Source: JAIEPW01 sp964406035 (lineage in GTDB: Bacteria > Acidobacteriota > Terriglobia > Bryobacterales > Bryobacteraceae). From it: 64,000 nt of DNA. Position 1 is the first letter of the stretch, and the number at the start of each line of letters is the position of its first letter. The notes beneath the pieces are model-generated. The model was not told where the DNA came from, did not search any database, and saw only the letters and a list, made by a program, of their open reading frames with translations. The DNA lies in the NCBI GenBank assembly GCA_964406035.1, contig CAYOQB010000003.1, positions 34,879 through 98,878 on the forward strand, in the 5' to 3' direction. Of the stretch, positions 17,129 through 26,780 are shown piece after piece. Made by a program: the position numbers and the translations under genes.

Positions 17129-17686
17129 TTAGGTTTTGTTCTTAAGTTCCTTGCGGAAGAGAGCCAGCCTGTCCGGGATGGCTAGCGCCTCGGTAATCTC
17201 GACGAGCCTAGGCTCGAGATAGCCCACATCCAAGCTGCTGCCAAACCGCCGGATCAGCTTGCGGGCGTCATCCAGATCCTTTTCCCGCTCGGAAATCATT
17301 TTCATCAACACCAAATCCTCCACGGCGATCACGTTGACCATCCGGCCGGCGACCTCTCGTTTGGCCGCCCGCTCAATGATGTCCCGCTCGAACGGGAGAC
17401 GGGCGAAAACTACGTCCAGGCGCACTCCTTCGAACTCCAGCGGTAGCACGCCCCGGTCACGAACGAACGCGACTGGATTGGCGGAACGGGCTAGAAACAC
17501 GCTGGTCAGGCGCTGCACCAGGACACTCGTTTGGTCCGCTTCCGTCCAAACGGTGACATCTACATCGAGCGTGGATCGCGGCTCACCCCAAGCCGCCACT
17601 GCCAGGCCCCCAATTAGTCCGTACGGGATCTCCGCTGATTCCAGTTCTTCCACCAGCCGGAGCAGCGCGCGCGAGAGCTCAGTCAT
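17129..17686 (-). CDS. Nucleotidyltransferase-fold protein (toxin-like or substrate unknown)
   Basis: The protein (185 residues) has the minimal nucleotidyltransferase core: IGGLAVAAWGEPRSTLDVDV, with Gly26-Gly27 and the metal-binding pair Asp41 and Asp43, followed by a strand with a third acidic residue (VRLDVVFARLPFE). The region VNVIAVEDLVLMKMISEREKDLDDARKLIRR is the helical segment seen in DUF6036/AbiEii-like proteins. Such proteins transfer nucleotides to RNA, protein or small molecules and some act as toxins. It overlaps the 75-residue gene upstream by 8 bp and ends 2 bp from convergent rbfA. Whether the pair is a toxin-antitoxin unit is inference. Confidence 0.75.
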   Translation of the reverse strand: MTELSRALLRLVEELESAEIPYGLIGGLAVAAWGEPRSTLDVDVTVWTEADQTSVLVQRLTSVFLARSANPVAFVRDRGVLPLEFEGVRLDVVFARLPFERDIIERAAKREVAGRMVNVIAVEDLVLMKMISEREKDLDDARKLIRRFGSSLDVGYLEPRLVEITEALAIPDRLALFRKELKNKT

Positions 17687-17906
17687 GTCGTTTCAGCAAC
17701 GCCAGCGCCGCCCGCATCTTCTGGATGCCATTCTTTTCCGGATCGGGATCACGCAGGATTACTTCGGGCGGGATCAACGTCAGCAGGAAATCGAGGTCCC
17801 GCAGCACAGCGTCAAAGCTGCGTATCGGGGGTGGGTTGCGGCGCTCCCATTCGTGAAACGACCGCCACATGCGCTCGCGTTCCTCGAACTGCTCCTTGAG
17901 GGTCAC
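17679..17906 (-). CDS. Small hypothetical protein paired with nucleotidyltransferase
   Basis: This is a 75-residue, charged, mostly helical protein (MTLKEQFEERERMWRSFHEW) with no domain recognised. It overlaps the start of the nucleotidyltransferase by 8 bp, the arrangement typical of a small antitoxin or partner translated just before an NTase-fold toxin. The gene starts 5 bp after the stop of the hypothetical hpnH-linked gene, so all four minus-strand genes from hpnH down are probably one transcript. Confidence 0.65.
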   Translation of the reverse strand: MTLKEQFEERERMWRSFHEWERRNPPPIRSFDAVLRDLDFLLTLIPPEVILRDPDPEKNGIQKMRAALALLKRHD

Positions 17907-17911
17907 CAGGC

Positions 17912-18316
17912 TTACTCCAGCGATTCCGGTTCGAGGGCGATGTTCTTCTCGCCCGCCTGCTTCTTCTCCATGTACTTCCGAACCCAGGCTTCCCAGCTCT
18001 TGCCGGCGGCGGTGTCGCGGCCGGTGAACGCGAGCCCGGCGATGTCGGAATACGAAATCGCAACCTTATCGCCCGCGCGGGTCATCACCCGGACTAAGGA
18101 ATCGGCCAGCGTCTTGCCCGGGCGGCGATCGTACAGATAGCACTCGATCTTCTCGCCATTCTTGCGGGTGATGGTGACGTCGCCCCGGTAATCGAACGCC
18201 TTTTCCAAGGCCGCGCGGATCTCTTCTTCGGAAGCGAGCTCCGGAATCCAGCCTTCCAGATTCTCACGCTCCGCTCCGGGAGCGACTTCGAGCGAATCGA
18301 AATCCGGCTGGCTCAT
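17912..18316 (-). CDS. Hypothetical protein translationally coupled to hpnH
   Basis: The 134-residue cytoplasmic protein is not recognised. The central part (DYRGDVTITRKNGEKIECYL to DKVAISYSDIAGLAFTGRD) reads like a small beta-barrel of the Sm/SH3 type, where a strand-rich core carries a short acidic loop. The N- and C-termini are acidic. It overlaps the hpnH stop by 4 bp, so it is probably made together with HpnH, and a role in hopanoid synthesis or its regulation is possible on context alone. Confidence 0.7.
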   Translation of the reverse strand: MSQPDFDSLEVAPGAERENLEGWIPELASEEEIRAALEKAFDYRGDVTITRKNGEKIECYLYDRRPGKTLADSLVRVMTRAGDKVAISYSDIAGLAFTGRDTAAGKSWEAWVRKYMEKKQAGEKNIALEPESLE

Positions 18317-19431
18317 GCCGTCGTCTTTTCGGCCTGCGCGGGCTTGATCTTCACCAGCGGATGATCGTGCACCGGCTTCACCGGCTCGTTCAGCATCGCG
18401 CGAGCTTTTTCGTCCGGATAGCCGGCGAACAGAGTGGCGCGCGCGGTGGCGAACAGGCCTCCCAGCGAACTAAAGGTGTGGTTGACCGCCGAAGCCTCGA
18501 ATCCCGAATGCACCATGCAGTTGGCGCACTTGGGATTGCCGTTCTGCGTCCCGTACTGATCCCAATCAGTGGTTTCAATCAGCTCTTGAAACGTGTCGGC
18601 ATAGCCGTCCTGCAGCAGGTAACAGGGCTTCTGCCAGCCGAACAGGTTGTAGGTCGGCATGCCCCAGGCAGTGCAGGGATAATCGCGCTTGCCCATCAGG
18701 AATTCCAGGAACAGCGGCGACATGTTGAACCGCCAGTTGGGCTTGCGGTTGGACAGAATGGCGTTGAACAGGCGGCGCGTGCGGGCGCGGCCGAGGAAAT
18801 GCTGCTGATCGGGCGCTTTGTCGTAGGAATAGCCGGGCGACACCATCATCCCCTCGACGCCCAGGTCCATCATGTCGTCGAAGAACTCGCGCACGCTCAC
18901 CGGATCCGCGCCGTCGAACAGCGTGGTGTTGGTGGTGACGCGGAAACCGCGGCGGAGCGCTTCCTGAATCGCTTCATAGGCGATGTCGTAGCCGCCTTCG
19001 CGGCATACCGAGAAGTCGTGATGGTCGCGCTGCCCGTCCATGTGAACGCTGAAGGACAGGTACTTGGAAGGCTGGAACAGGTCCAGTTTCTCCTTCAACA
19101 AAAGGGCGTTGGTGCACAGGTAGATGTACTTCCGGCGAGCCACCAGCCCGGCGACAATCTTGTCGATCTCGGGGTGCATCAGCGGTTCGCCGCCAGGAAT
19201 CGCAACCAGGGGCGTGCCGCATTCGTCCACTGCTTTGAAGCACTCCTCGGGTGACAGGTTCCGCTTCAGGATATGCGCGGGATACTGGATTTTGCCGCAG
19301 CCAGCGCAAGCCAGGTTGCAGCGGAACAGCGGTTCCAGCATCATCACCAGCGGATAACGCTTGCGCCCGGCCAGCTTCTGCCGGATGACATAGCTGGCAA
19401 CGGTCCACATCTGGGAAATCGGGACAGGCAT
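18313..19431 (-). CDS. hpnH: Adenosyl-hopene transferase HpnH (radical SAM)
   Basis: HpnH is a radical SAM enzyme that joins a 5'-deoxyadenosyl group to diploptene to make adenosylhopane, the first step to extended C35 hopanoids. The 372-residue protein starts MPVPISQMW, as in other HpnH proteins, then KRYPLVMMLEPLFRCNLACA with the 4Fe-4S CxxxCxxC motif (Cys38, Cys42, Cys45) and the GGEP motif (AIPGGEPLMHPEI). C-terminal cysteines (GNPKCANCMVHSG) may hold a structural site. An upstream ATG at 19455 adds eight residues, but AAGGA sits 11 nt before the ATG at 19431. It leads an operon with three small genes. No squalene-hopene cyclase is seen in this window. Confidence 0.95.
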   Translation of the reverse strand: MPVPISQMWTVASYVIRQKLAGRKRYPLVMMLEPLFRCNLACAGCGKIQYPAHILKRNLSPEECFKAVDECGTPLVAIPGGEPLMHPEIDKIVAGLVARRKYIYLCTNALLLKEKLDLFQPSKYLSFSVHMDGQRDHHDFSVCREGGYDIAYEAIQEALRRGFRVTTNTTLFDGADPVSVREFFDDMMDLGVEGMMVSPGYSYDKAPDQQHFLGRARTRRLFNAILSNRKPNWRFNMSPLFLEFLMGKRDYPCTAWGMPTYNLFGWQKPCYLLQDGYADTFQELIETTDWDQYGTQNGNPKCANCMVHSGFEASAVNHTFSSLGGLFATARATLFAGYPDEKARAMLNEPVKPVHDHPLVKIKPAQAEKTTA

Positions 19432-19575
19432 CTGGAATCGTGTCCTTAAACGCATGCGCCGAAACGCACGCGTCTGCTCATGTTACTTCCCGATTATAGC
19501 GGGGTCCGGCCCGGAGTTGCTGATATCATGAAGGTTCGTCCATTTCCTGGAAAATTTGGCTCCGGAGTATCCCAC

Positions 19576-22293
19576 ATGCAGATTCGAATCATGCTGACGG
19601 CGCTGGCGTGCGCCTCAATTCTCAGCGCTCAACCGGCGGGGGTAAGCAAAGGACCCGCGGTAGAGGGCATCACCGAGTACCGGCTGGCGAACGGCATGAA
19701 AGTGCTGCTGTTCCCGGACCCGTCGAAGCCCACCGTGACGGTCAACGTCACCTACCTTGTCGGCTCCCGCCATGAGGGCTATGGCGAAACCGGCATGGCG
19801 CACCTGCTGGAGCACATGGTGTTCAAGCCGACTACCAACCGCCCCAACATCATCAAAGAGCTGGAAGATCGGGGCGCGCAGTTCAACGGCACCACCTGGT
19901 ACGACCGGACCAACTACTTCGAAGTGCTGACCGCCTCCGACGAGAACCTGAACTGGGGGCTGGAAATGGAAACCGACCGCATGGTGAACGACAAGGAGGC
20001 GAAGAGCGACCTGGACACCGAGATGACGGTGGTGCGCAGCGAGTTCGAAATCGGCGAGAACAGCCCGGCGAACGTGCTGATGCAGCGGACCATGGCCACC
20101 GCGTTCCTGTGGCACAACTACGGCAAATCCACCATCGGCAATAAAGCCGACCTGGAGAACGTGCCGATCGAGCGGCTGCAGGCGTTCTATCGCAAGTACT
20201 ATCAGCCCGACAACGCCATCCTGGTGGTGGCGGGCAAGTTCGACACCGCCAAGGCGCTGGAATACATCAACGCGACCTTCGGCAAGATCCCCAAGCCCGC
20301 GCGCAAGCTGGACGTCACCTACACGGCGGAGCCGACGCAGGACGGAGAGCGCGAAGTGACGCTGCGCCGCGTGGGAGACGTGCAGGCGCTGACCGCGCTC
20401 TATCACGTTCCTCCGGGCACGCATCCCGATTACGCAGCCGTGGCGGTAATGTCCGGAATCCTGGGCGAGGTCCCGTCCGGTCGGTTGTACAAGGCGCTGG
20501 TGGATACGAAGAAAGCGTCGGCCGCGAGCTCGATGGACTTCCAGCTTCGCGAATCGGGGATGCTGCTGGCCAACGCCCGCGTCCGCAAGGAGAATTCCCT
20601 GGAGGAAGCCGAGAAGACCCTGCTGGCGACCATCGAAAGCATGGTGAAGGAACCGCCTTCGAAAGAAGAAGTGGACCGGGCCAAGGCCCGCATCCTGAAG
20701 CAGATCGAGTTGAACCTGGCGAACGCCTCGCAGGTGGGCGTGGAGCTGAGCGAGTGGGAATCGATGGGCGACTGGCGCATGATCTTCCTGCATCGCGACC
20801 GCATCGGGCAGGTGACGCCGGCGGACGTTGAGCGGGTGGCCAAGGCGTACCTGAAGAAATCGAACCTGACGCTGGGCCGGTTCATTCCGGAAGCGGCGCC
20901 GGACCGGGCCGAGATTCCGGCCGCGCCGGATGCCTCGGCCGTGGTGAAGGATTACAAGGGCAAGGCGGAAATGGCGCAGGGCGAGGCCTTCGATCCCTCG
21001 CCTGCGAACATCGAATCGCGCACGAAGAAGGTCAAGCTGGCCAACGGCGCGGACCTGAATCTGCTGTCGAAAAAGAACCGCGGCGAGACGGTGATCGCCA
21101 TGGCGGCGCTGCATTTCGGCGACGAGAAGAGCCTGATGAATCGCAGCACCGCGGCGGGTTTCACCACGCAGATGCTGATGCGCGGCACCAAGAACAAGAG
21201 CCGGCAACAGATCCAGGACGAGCTCGACAAGCTGAAGGCTCGCCTGCAGGTGGGCGGCGGCGTCACCGGCGCCACCGCCATTCTGGAAACCACGCGGGCC
21301 AATCTGCCCGCCGCCCTGCGCCTGATGGCCGAAGTGCTGAAGGAGCCTTCGTTCCCCGACACCGAGTTCGAGCAGATCCGCAACCAGCGCCTCGCCACCG
21401 CCGAAAACCAGCGCAGCGAGCCCCAGGCGCTCGCGTTTCTCGAGGTCCAGCGGCACCTGGCGCCGTATCCCAAGGGCGATGTCCGCTATGTGCCGACGAT
21501 CGACGAAAATATCGCCAACCTGAAATCGGCCACGCTGGAGGAAGCCAAGCAGTTCCATGCGGACTTCTACGGCGCATCCAACGCGGAGATCAGCATCGTG
21601 GGCGATTTTGACGCCGCCGAGGCGGAGAAGCTGGCCCGCGACCTGTTTGGAAGCTGGAAGAGCCCGAAGCCGTACGCGCGCGTGATCTCCAAGTACACCA
21701 AGTTGAATCCGATCGCCAAAACGATCAATACGCCGGACAAGGCGAATGCGTTCCTGGTGGCGGCGAACACGCTGAACCTGAGCGACGATCATCCCGACTA
21801 TCCGGCCGTGGTGCTGGCCAACTTCATGATTGGCGGCAGCGCCAAGGCGCGGCTGTTCGAGCGGCTGCGGCAGAAGGAGGGCTTGAGCTACGCCACGCAA
21901 TCGGCGATGGCCAACGAACCCAAGGAGGATGTGACGGCGTTCCTCGCGCTGGCCGTCGCCAATCCGCAGAACCTCGCCAAGCTGGAAGCGGCGATGAAGG
22001 AAGAGATGGAGAAGGCGGTCAGCTCCGGGTTCACAGCCGAGGAAGTGGACCTCGCCAAGAAAGCCTGGGCGCAGCAGGAGCAACTGCAGCGCACCAATGA
22101 CCGTGCTCTGGCGGCGTTCCTGAACGCGAACTCGCGCTTCGGGCGAACCATGGCCTGGCAGGCGGACTTCGAAAAGAAGATCGCGGCGCTGACGCCGGAA
22201 GCGGTGAATGCCGCCGTGAAGAAGCACATCGATCCGGCGCAATTGTCGTACGTCAAGGCAGCGGACCTGAAGAAAGCTGGTATAAACCAGTAA
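19576..22293 (+). CDS. M16 family zinc metallopeptidase (two-domain, exported)
   Basis: This 905-residue protein is a processing-peptidase/insulinase-type peptidase with two M16 halves in one chain. A signal peptide (MQIRIMLTALACASILSAQP) precedes the active half, which carries the inverted zinc motif HLLEH (His76, Glu79, His80). The second half (~from residue 470) repeats the fold but lacks that motif, as usual for two-domain members; the R/Y-type motif is seen near RLRQKEGLSYATQS. The chosen ATG has GGAG 8 nt upstream; an in-frame start 16 codons earlier would disrupt the signal peptide. It likely degrades peptides in the periplasm. The YeiH gene begins 2 bp after its stop. Confidence 0.93.
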   Translation: MQIRIMLTALACASILSAQPAGVSKGPAVEGITEYRLANGMKVLLFPDPSKPTVTVNVTYLVGSRHEGYGETGMAHLLEHMVFKPTTNRPNIIKELEDRGAQFNGTTWYDRTNYFEVLTASDENLNWGLEMETDRMVNDKEAKSDLDTEMTVVRSEFEIGENSPANVLMQRTMATAFLWHNYGKSTIGNKADLENVPIERLQAFYRKYYQPDNAILVVAGKFDTAKALEYINATFGKIPKPARKLDVTYTAEPTQDGEREVTLRRVGDVQALTALYHVPPGTHPDYAAVAVMSGILGEVPSGRLYKALVDTKKASAASSMDFQLRESGMLLANARVRKENSLEEAEKTLLATIESMVKEPPSKEEVDRAKARILKQIELNLANASQVGVELSEWESMGDWRMIFLHRDRIGQVTPADVERVAKAYLKKSNLTLGRFIPEAAPDRAEIPAAPDASAVVKDYKGKAEMAQGEAFDPSPANIESRTKKVKLANGADLNLLSKKNRGETVIAMAALHFGDEKSLMNRSTAAGFTTQMLMRGTKNKSRQQIQDELDKLKARLQVGGGVTGATAILETTRANLPAALRLMAEVLKEPSFPDTEFEQIRNQRLATAENQRSEPQALAFLEVQRHLAPYPKGDVRYVPTIDENIANLKSATLEEAKQFHADFYGASNAEISIVGDFDAAEAEKLARDLFGSWKSPKPYARVISKYTKLNPIAKTINTPDKANAFLVAANTLNLSDDHPDYPAVVLANFMIGGSAKARLFERLRQKEGLSYATQSAMANEPKEDVTAFLALAVANPQNLAKLEAAMKEEMEKAVSSGFTAEEVDLAKKAWAQQEQLQRTNDRALAAFLNANSRFGRTMAWQADFEKKIAALTPEAVNAAVKKHIDPAQLSYVKAADLKKAGINQ

Positions 22294-22295
22294 TC

Positions 22296-23288
22296 GTGCT
22301 CAGCTACCTGGCGCCGGCCGGCATCGCCGTTGCCGCCTACGTCCTTCACTATCTGCCCGTCCGCCCGTTTTTGGTGGACGGGCGGCGTCCCATCTCCGCG
22401 GCGATCCTGGCGATTGTCATCGGCGTCCTCGTGCGCAACCTGATCAGTCTGCCGCCCGCCGCGCAGGCGGCCGCGAAACAGGTAGCGAAGAAGTCGCTGC
22501 CGCTCACTGTGATTCTGCTGGGCGCCAGCATCAGCTTCCGCAACGTCGCCGAAATCGGCTTGCCGGTTCTGGCCGTGATCCTGGGCGCGATCGCGGTGGC
22601 GCTGGTGACGGCGGTGATCGCGGGAAGAGTGCTGGGAACGACGCGGGAAACCGCGCTGCTGCTGGGCGCGGGAACGGCGATCTGCGGCAACTCCGCCATC
22701 GCGGCCGCGGCGCCCATCCTCGAAGCTCACGAAGACGATCTGTTCCTCTCCGTGGGCGTGGTGAATCTGCTGGGGCTGTTGTTGATGCTCGCGCTTCCGG
22801 CCGCGGGCGGGTTGCTCGCGATGCCGGACGCCGCGGTGGGCATCTGGGCGGGCGCCACCATCCACGCGGTGCCGCAAGCCATCGCCGGCGGGTTCGCGTT
22901 CTCGGCCAAGGCCGGCAGCGTGGCGACGCTGACCAAGCTGGTTCGCGTGGGGATGCTGGCGCCGCTGGCGCTGCTGTTTGTCGCCATCGCGGCGCGCCGC
23001 CGCGGGAAGGCGGAAAGCGTCAACTACCTGGCGCTGGTCCCCAGCTTCCTGTGGGGCTTCCTGGCGATTTTCCTGCTCAACAGTTTCGGCGTGCTGGGGC
23101 CGGCCGCGAGGTGGCTGACCGAAGCGGGCAATCTCGCTTTGACCATTGCCATGGCGGCGGTGGGCCTGGAGGTGAACCTGCGATCGCTGGTGAAGGTGGG
23201 CGGCGCCGCGCTGGGCGCGGGGCTGGCTTCGTGCCTCGCCATGTCGGCGGCGGCGTATCTGCTGATCCGGTTGCTGGTTCAGCCTTAG
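22296..23288 (+). CDS. yeiH: YeiH/UPF0324 family putative membrane exporter
   Basis: The protein (330 residues) has about ten hydrophobic helices and the family signature GAGTAICGNSAIAAAAPILE (~126-145), plus WAGATIHAVPQAIAGGFAFS and the C-terminal AMAAVGLEVNL. YeiH/UPF0324 proteins are inner-membrane transporters often annotated as putative sulfate exporters; the substrate has not been settled. The start is GTG 2 bp after the M16 stop, so translation is probably coupled. Confidence 0.88.
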   Translation: MLSYLAPAGIAVAAYVLHYLPVRPFLVDGRRPISAAILAIVIGVLVRNLISLPPAAQAAAKQVAKKSLPLTVILLGASISFRNVAEIGLPVLAVILGAIAVALVTAVIAGRVLGTTRETALLLGAGTAICGNSAIAAAAPILEAHEDDLFLSVGVVNLLGLLLMLALPAAGGLLAMPDAAVGIWAGATIHAVPQAIAGGFAFSAKAGSVATLTKLVRVGMLAPLALLFVAIAARRRGKAESVNYLALVPSFLWGFLAIFLLNSFGVLGPAARWLTEAGNLALTIAMAAVGLEVNLRSLVKVGGAALGAGLASCLAMSAAAYLLIRLLVQP

Positions 23289-23331
23289 AAGGACGGCGGG
23301 TTTCCACCCTCACGGGTTATCCTGAAAGCAT

Positions 23332-24264
23332 ATGAAATTGTTTTTCCCGCTTCTGCCGCTCGGCTTGCTGTGCGCGCAGGCACCCGCACCCGCCCCCAAG
23401 CCCACGGCCGTGAAGCCGGCGGCCGTAAAGCCGAAGCCCGCTGCCCCCGCCGCCGCAAAGACGCCCGCCCCCGCCGCCAACGATCCCGTTGTGATCACGG
23501 TGGGAACCCAGAAAATCACCCAATCGCAATACGAGAAGCTGATCGAGGCTCTGCCGGAACGGACTCGCGCCGAGGCCAACGGCCCCAACCGGCGGCGTTT
23601 TGCCGAGCAGATCGCCGAGATCCGCGCCATGGTGGCGGAAGCCGAGGCGCGCAAGATCCATCAGCAGGAGCAGGTGAAACTGCAGCTCGGCCTGCAACGC
23701 GACACCTTCCTCGCCAGCACCATGTATCAGCAGATGCAGGCCAACCTGAAAGTCACCGACGAGCAGATCCAGGCCTATTACGATCAGCACAAGAATGAGT
23801 GGGAGCAGGTGACCGCCAAGCACATTCTGGTTCGCTTCCAAGGCTCGCGCGTCCCGGTTCGCGAGGGCCAGAAGGACCTGACCGAAGCCGAAGCGCTGGC
23901 TCGCGTGCAGGAGCTGCGCAAGAAGCTGGTGGACGGCGCGAAGTTCGACGAGCTAGCCAAGGCGGACTCCGACGATACCGGCACCGGCGCGCGCGGCGGC
24001 GACCTCGGCACGTTCGGACGCGGCCAGATGGTTCCGGTGTTCGAGACCGCCGCGTTCGCGGCCAAGCCCGGCGAGTTGAGCGAGCCCGTGAAATCGCCCT
24101 TCGGCTACCACCTCATCCTGGTGACCGACCACAAGACCAAGGATCTGGCCGCGGCCCGGCCGGAGATCGAGAAGCAGTTGAAGCCGCAGATGGCGCAGCA
24201 GGCCGTGGAGGAGATCCGCAAGAAGGCCGGCATCGTTCTGGACGAGACTTATTTCGGGAAATAG
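23332..24264 (+). CDS. Periplasmic parvulin-type peptidyl-prolyl isomerase (PpiC/SurA-like)
   Basis: The 310-residue protein has a signal peptide (MKLFFPLLPLGLLCAQ), a Lys/Pro/Ala-rich linker to ~residue 45, a SurA-N-like helical region (~50-155, TQSQYEKLIEALP to VTDEQIQAYYDQH) and a rotamase domain at ~160-265 (AKHILVRF, GGDLGTFGRGQMVPVFE, SPFGYHLILV). It should catalyse cis-trans isomerisation of proline bonds and chaperone outer-membrane or exported proteins. The cysteine in the signal peptide is preceded by Leu-Leu, not a proper lipobox, so lipid attachment is unlikely. It may be co-transcribed with yeiH (43-bp gap). Confidence 0.92.
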   Translation: MKLFFPLLPLGLLCAQAPAPAPKPTAVKPAAVKPKPAAPAAAKTPAPAANDPVVITVGTQKITQSQYEKLIEALPERTRAEANGPNRRRFAEQIAEIRAMVAEAEARKIHQQEQVKLQLGLQRDTFLASTMYQQMQANLKVTDEQIQAYYDQHKNEWEQVTAKHILVRFQGSRVPVREGQKDLTEAEALARVQELRKKLVDGAKFDELAKADSDDTGTGARGGDLGTFGRGQMVPVFETAAFAAKPGELSEPVKSPFGYHLILVTDHKTKDLAAARPEIEKQLKPQMAQQAVEEIRKKAGIVLDETYFGK

Positions 24265-24313
24265 CTGACGACCGGCCCGGATCCGTTCCGCGTTTTGTGA
24301 CAGAATATCGGAA

Positions 24314-26755
24314 TTGGACCGGCTGATTCAGGATCTGAAGTTCGCGCTGCGGCTGATCGGGAAGTCGCCCGCGATTTCTGCTTCCGTGATCTTGGCGCTG
24401 GCGCTGGGTATCGGCGCCAACACCGCGATGTTCAGCGTCATCGACGCCGCGCTGCTGCGTCCGCTGCGGTACGAGCGTCCGGACCGGCTGCTCCTGGTCT
24501 GGGAGAAAGACTCGCAGGGGCAGACCTACGGCGCATCCCCGGCGAACCTTCTGGATTGGCGATCGCGATCGAAGACGCTGACCGGTTTCGCCGGCTGGCA
24601 GAATCGCGGCTTCGTGTATACCGGAGGCGACCGGCCGGAACGCCTCAACGGCGCGTCCGTCACCGCCAACCTGTTTGAAACCATCGGCGCCAAGCCGCTG
24701 CTGGGCCGGACCTTCATCCCCGAAGAGGACGGCGTGGAGCGGCAGACCCCGCCTTCTAAAGTGGCGGTGGTAAGCCATCAGTTGTGGCGGGAGAATTTCG
24801 GAGCGGACCCGGCGATTCTATCGAAAACTCTCCGCCTGAACGGGCAGCCCTACTCCATAGTCGGCGTAATGCCGCCGGATTTCTACTTCCTTTCGAAAAT
24901 AACTCAGGTGTGGGTGCCCGGGCAGTTGAATCGCAATCAGCGCGATTTCCGGGCTTGGACCACGGTGGCCAGGCTGGCCCCCGGCCAGGACGCGCGCGCC
25001 GCGCTGGCCGAAATGCAGCAGATCGCCGCGACGCTGGCGCGCGAGCATCCCAAGAACAACCAGAACTGGACCGTGCACACGGACGCCCTTCTGGATTGGA
25101 TTGTGGGCGAGGACTTCCGCGATACGCTGCTGATGCTGTTCGCGGCCATCGGCCTGGTGCTGCTGCTGGCGTGCGTGAACATCGCCAACCTGTTGCTGGC
25201 GCGGTCCGCGGGAAGGCAGCGCGAGGCCGCCATCCGCGTGGCCCTCGGCGCCACCCGCGGCCGGCTGCTGGCGCAACTCACCACGGAGAGCGTGGTGCTC
25301 TCCGCCCTCGGCGGGCTGCTCGGGCTGGCGCTCACCTGGGCACTGCTCGATACCATTGTGAAGCTGGTGCCGTCCTCCCTGATGCCGCCGGTTTCCAATG
25401 TGCGGATCAACGGATCGGTGCTGGCGTTCACCGCGCTGGTCGCGCTGCTTACCGGGTTCCTGTTCGGGATCGCCCCGGCGTGGATGGGCTCCAACCCCGC
25501 GCTGGCGGGTCATCTCAAGGACGGCGGCCGGGGCGTCTCCGGCGGACGCCGCAGGCAGAGCTTCCAGCAGATCCTGGTCCTGGGCGAGGTCTCCGTCGCG
25601 GTGATGCTGCTGGCTGGCGCGGGCTTGCTGTTGGAGAGCTTGTGGCGCCTGACCGCGCTCGATCTGGGCGTCCGGCCGGAAGGCGTCCTGACCATGCGCG
25701 TGTCGCTGCCGCCCTCCAAGTACGCGGACGCGGACCGGGTGCGAAGATTCGTGCGGGAGATGACCGAGTCCATGCGCGGCAATCCGGGCGTGGAAAGCGT
25801 CGCCGTGATGAGCGACCTGCCGCTGCGCCGCATCAGCATCACCATTCCGTTCGAGACCGAATCCATGACGCCGCGGCCCCAGGCGGACCGCCCCGCCGTT
25901 CTGTATGTCACCGTCAATGAAGGTTTCGTCGATGCCGTGGGCGCGCGCCTGATCGCCGGGCGCAACTTCAACTCGCGCGATACCGCGACAGCGCCGCCGG
26001 TGGTGCTGGTCAATGAGGAGTTCGCGAAACGCCACGGCGGCGGCCCGGTTGTCGGCAAGCGGGTGCGGATCAACTGGCCGGCCATGGGCGGCGCCTCCTT
26101 CAGCGAGGACCTGATGGCGGAGGTGATCGGCGTGATCGCCAGCATCCGCCAGGGGGATGCGGCGGCGCCGCTGGAACCGGTGATGTACGCGCCGCTCGAA
26201 CAGAACCTGTGGTCCTCCAACCTGTTCGTCGCCGTCCGCTCCAGCCAGGATCCGGCGGCGCTGATCACCGGCGCGCGCATGACCATTCAATCTCTGGACA
26301 AGGAGCAGCCGGTGGATCGCACCATCACGCTGCCCCAGCTCGTGCGCGATAACTTCTCCGTGCCGCGGTTCCGCACTCAGCTTCTGGGCGCGTTCGCCAT
26401 CCTGGCCCTGATCCTGGCGGTGGTCGGCATTTACGGCGTGAACGCGTACGCGGTGTCACAGCGCAAGCACGAGATCGGCGTCCGTTTGGCGCTGGGCGCC
26501 ACCCCCGCCGAAATCGTCCGCCAGACCGTCGGCCAGGGAATGCGCACCACGTTTCTGGGCCTGATTCTGGGCACCGCGGGTGCGTTATCGCTCACCACCG
26601 TGCTGAAGAACGTGCTCTTCGGCGTGGAGTCCCTGACGCTGCGCGTGTATGCCCTGGTGACCCTGGTGCTGTGCCTCGCGGCGCTGATCGCCTGCTACCT
26701 TCCCGCGCGGCGCGCCAGCCGCGCCGATCCCGTCAGTTCGCTGCGCCAGGACTAG
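24314..26755 (+). CDS. ADOP-type ABC transporter permease, copy 3
   Basis: The protein (813 residues) starts with TTG as MDRLIQDLKFALRLIGKSPA, the standard ADOP opening, then runs through a first transmembrane helix, a MacB_PCD-like periplasmic domain, FtsX block (~270-390, with REAAIRVALGATRGRL), and a second full half ending RADPVSSLRQD. No methionine occurs near enough to serve as a better start. No ATPase gene is adjacent. It is the third of six paralogues in the window and is followed 25 bp later by the ppx-like gene. Confidence 0.9.
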   Translation: MDRLIQDLKFALRLIGKSPAISASVILALALGIGANTAMFSVIDAALLRPLRYERPDRLLLVWEKDSQGQTYGASPANLLDWRSRSKTLTGFAGWQNRGFVYTGGDRPERLNGASVTANLFETIGAKPLLGRTFIPEEDGVERQTPPSKVAVVSHQLWRENFGADPAILSKTLRLNGQPYSIVGVMPPDFYFLSKITQVWVPGQLNRNQRDFRAWTTVARLAPGQDARAALAEMQQIAATLAREHPKNNQNWTVHTDALLDWIVGEDFRDTLLMLFAAIGLVLLLACVNIANLLLARSAGRQREAAIRVALGATRGRLLAQLTTESVVLSALGGLLGLALTWALLDTIVKLVPSSLMPPVSNVRINGSVLAFTALVALLTGFLFGIAPAWMGSNPALAGHLKDGGRGVSGGRRRQSFQQILVLGEVSVAVMLLAGAGLLLESLWRLTALDLGVRPEGVLTMRVSLPPSKYADADRVRRFVREMTESMRGNPGVESVAVMSDLPLRRISITIPFETESMTPRPQADRPAVLYVTVNEGFVDAVGARLIAGRNFNSRDTATAPPVVLVNEEFAKRHGGGPVVGKRVRINWPAMGGASFSEDLMAEVIGVIASIRQGDAAAPLEPVMYAPLEQNLWSSNLFVAVRSSQDPAALITGARMTIQSLDKEQPVDRTITLPQLVRDNFSVPRFRTQLLGAFAILALILAVVGIYGVNAYAVSQRKHEIGVRLALGATPAEIVRQTVGQGMRTTFLGLILGTAGALSLTTVLKNVLFGVESLTLRVYALVTLVLCLAALIACYLPARRASRADPVSSLRQD

Positions 26756-26780
26756 CATCGTTGTGCCAACATAGGGCTGA

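Noticed and set aside
19615..22242. Long minus-strand open frame opposite the M16 peptidase
   Set aside because: It has the composition of an antisense shadow, and the M16 frame carries the HxxEH motif and signal peptide.
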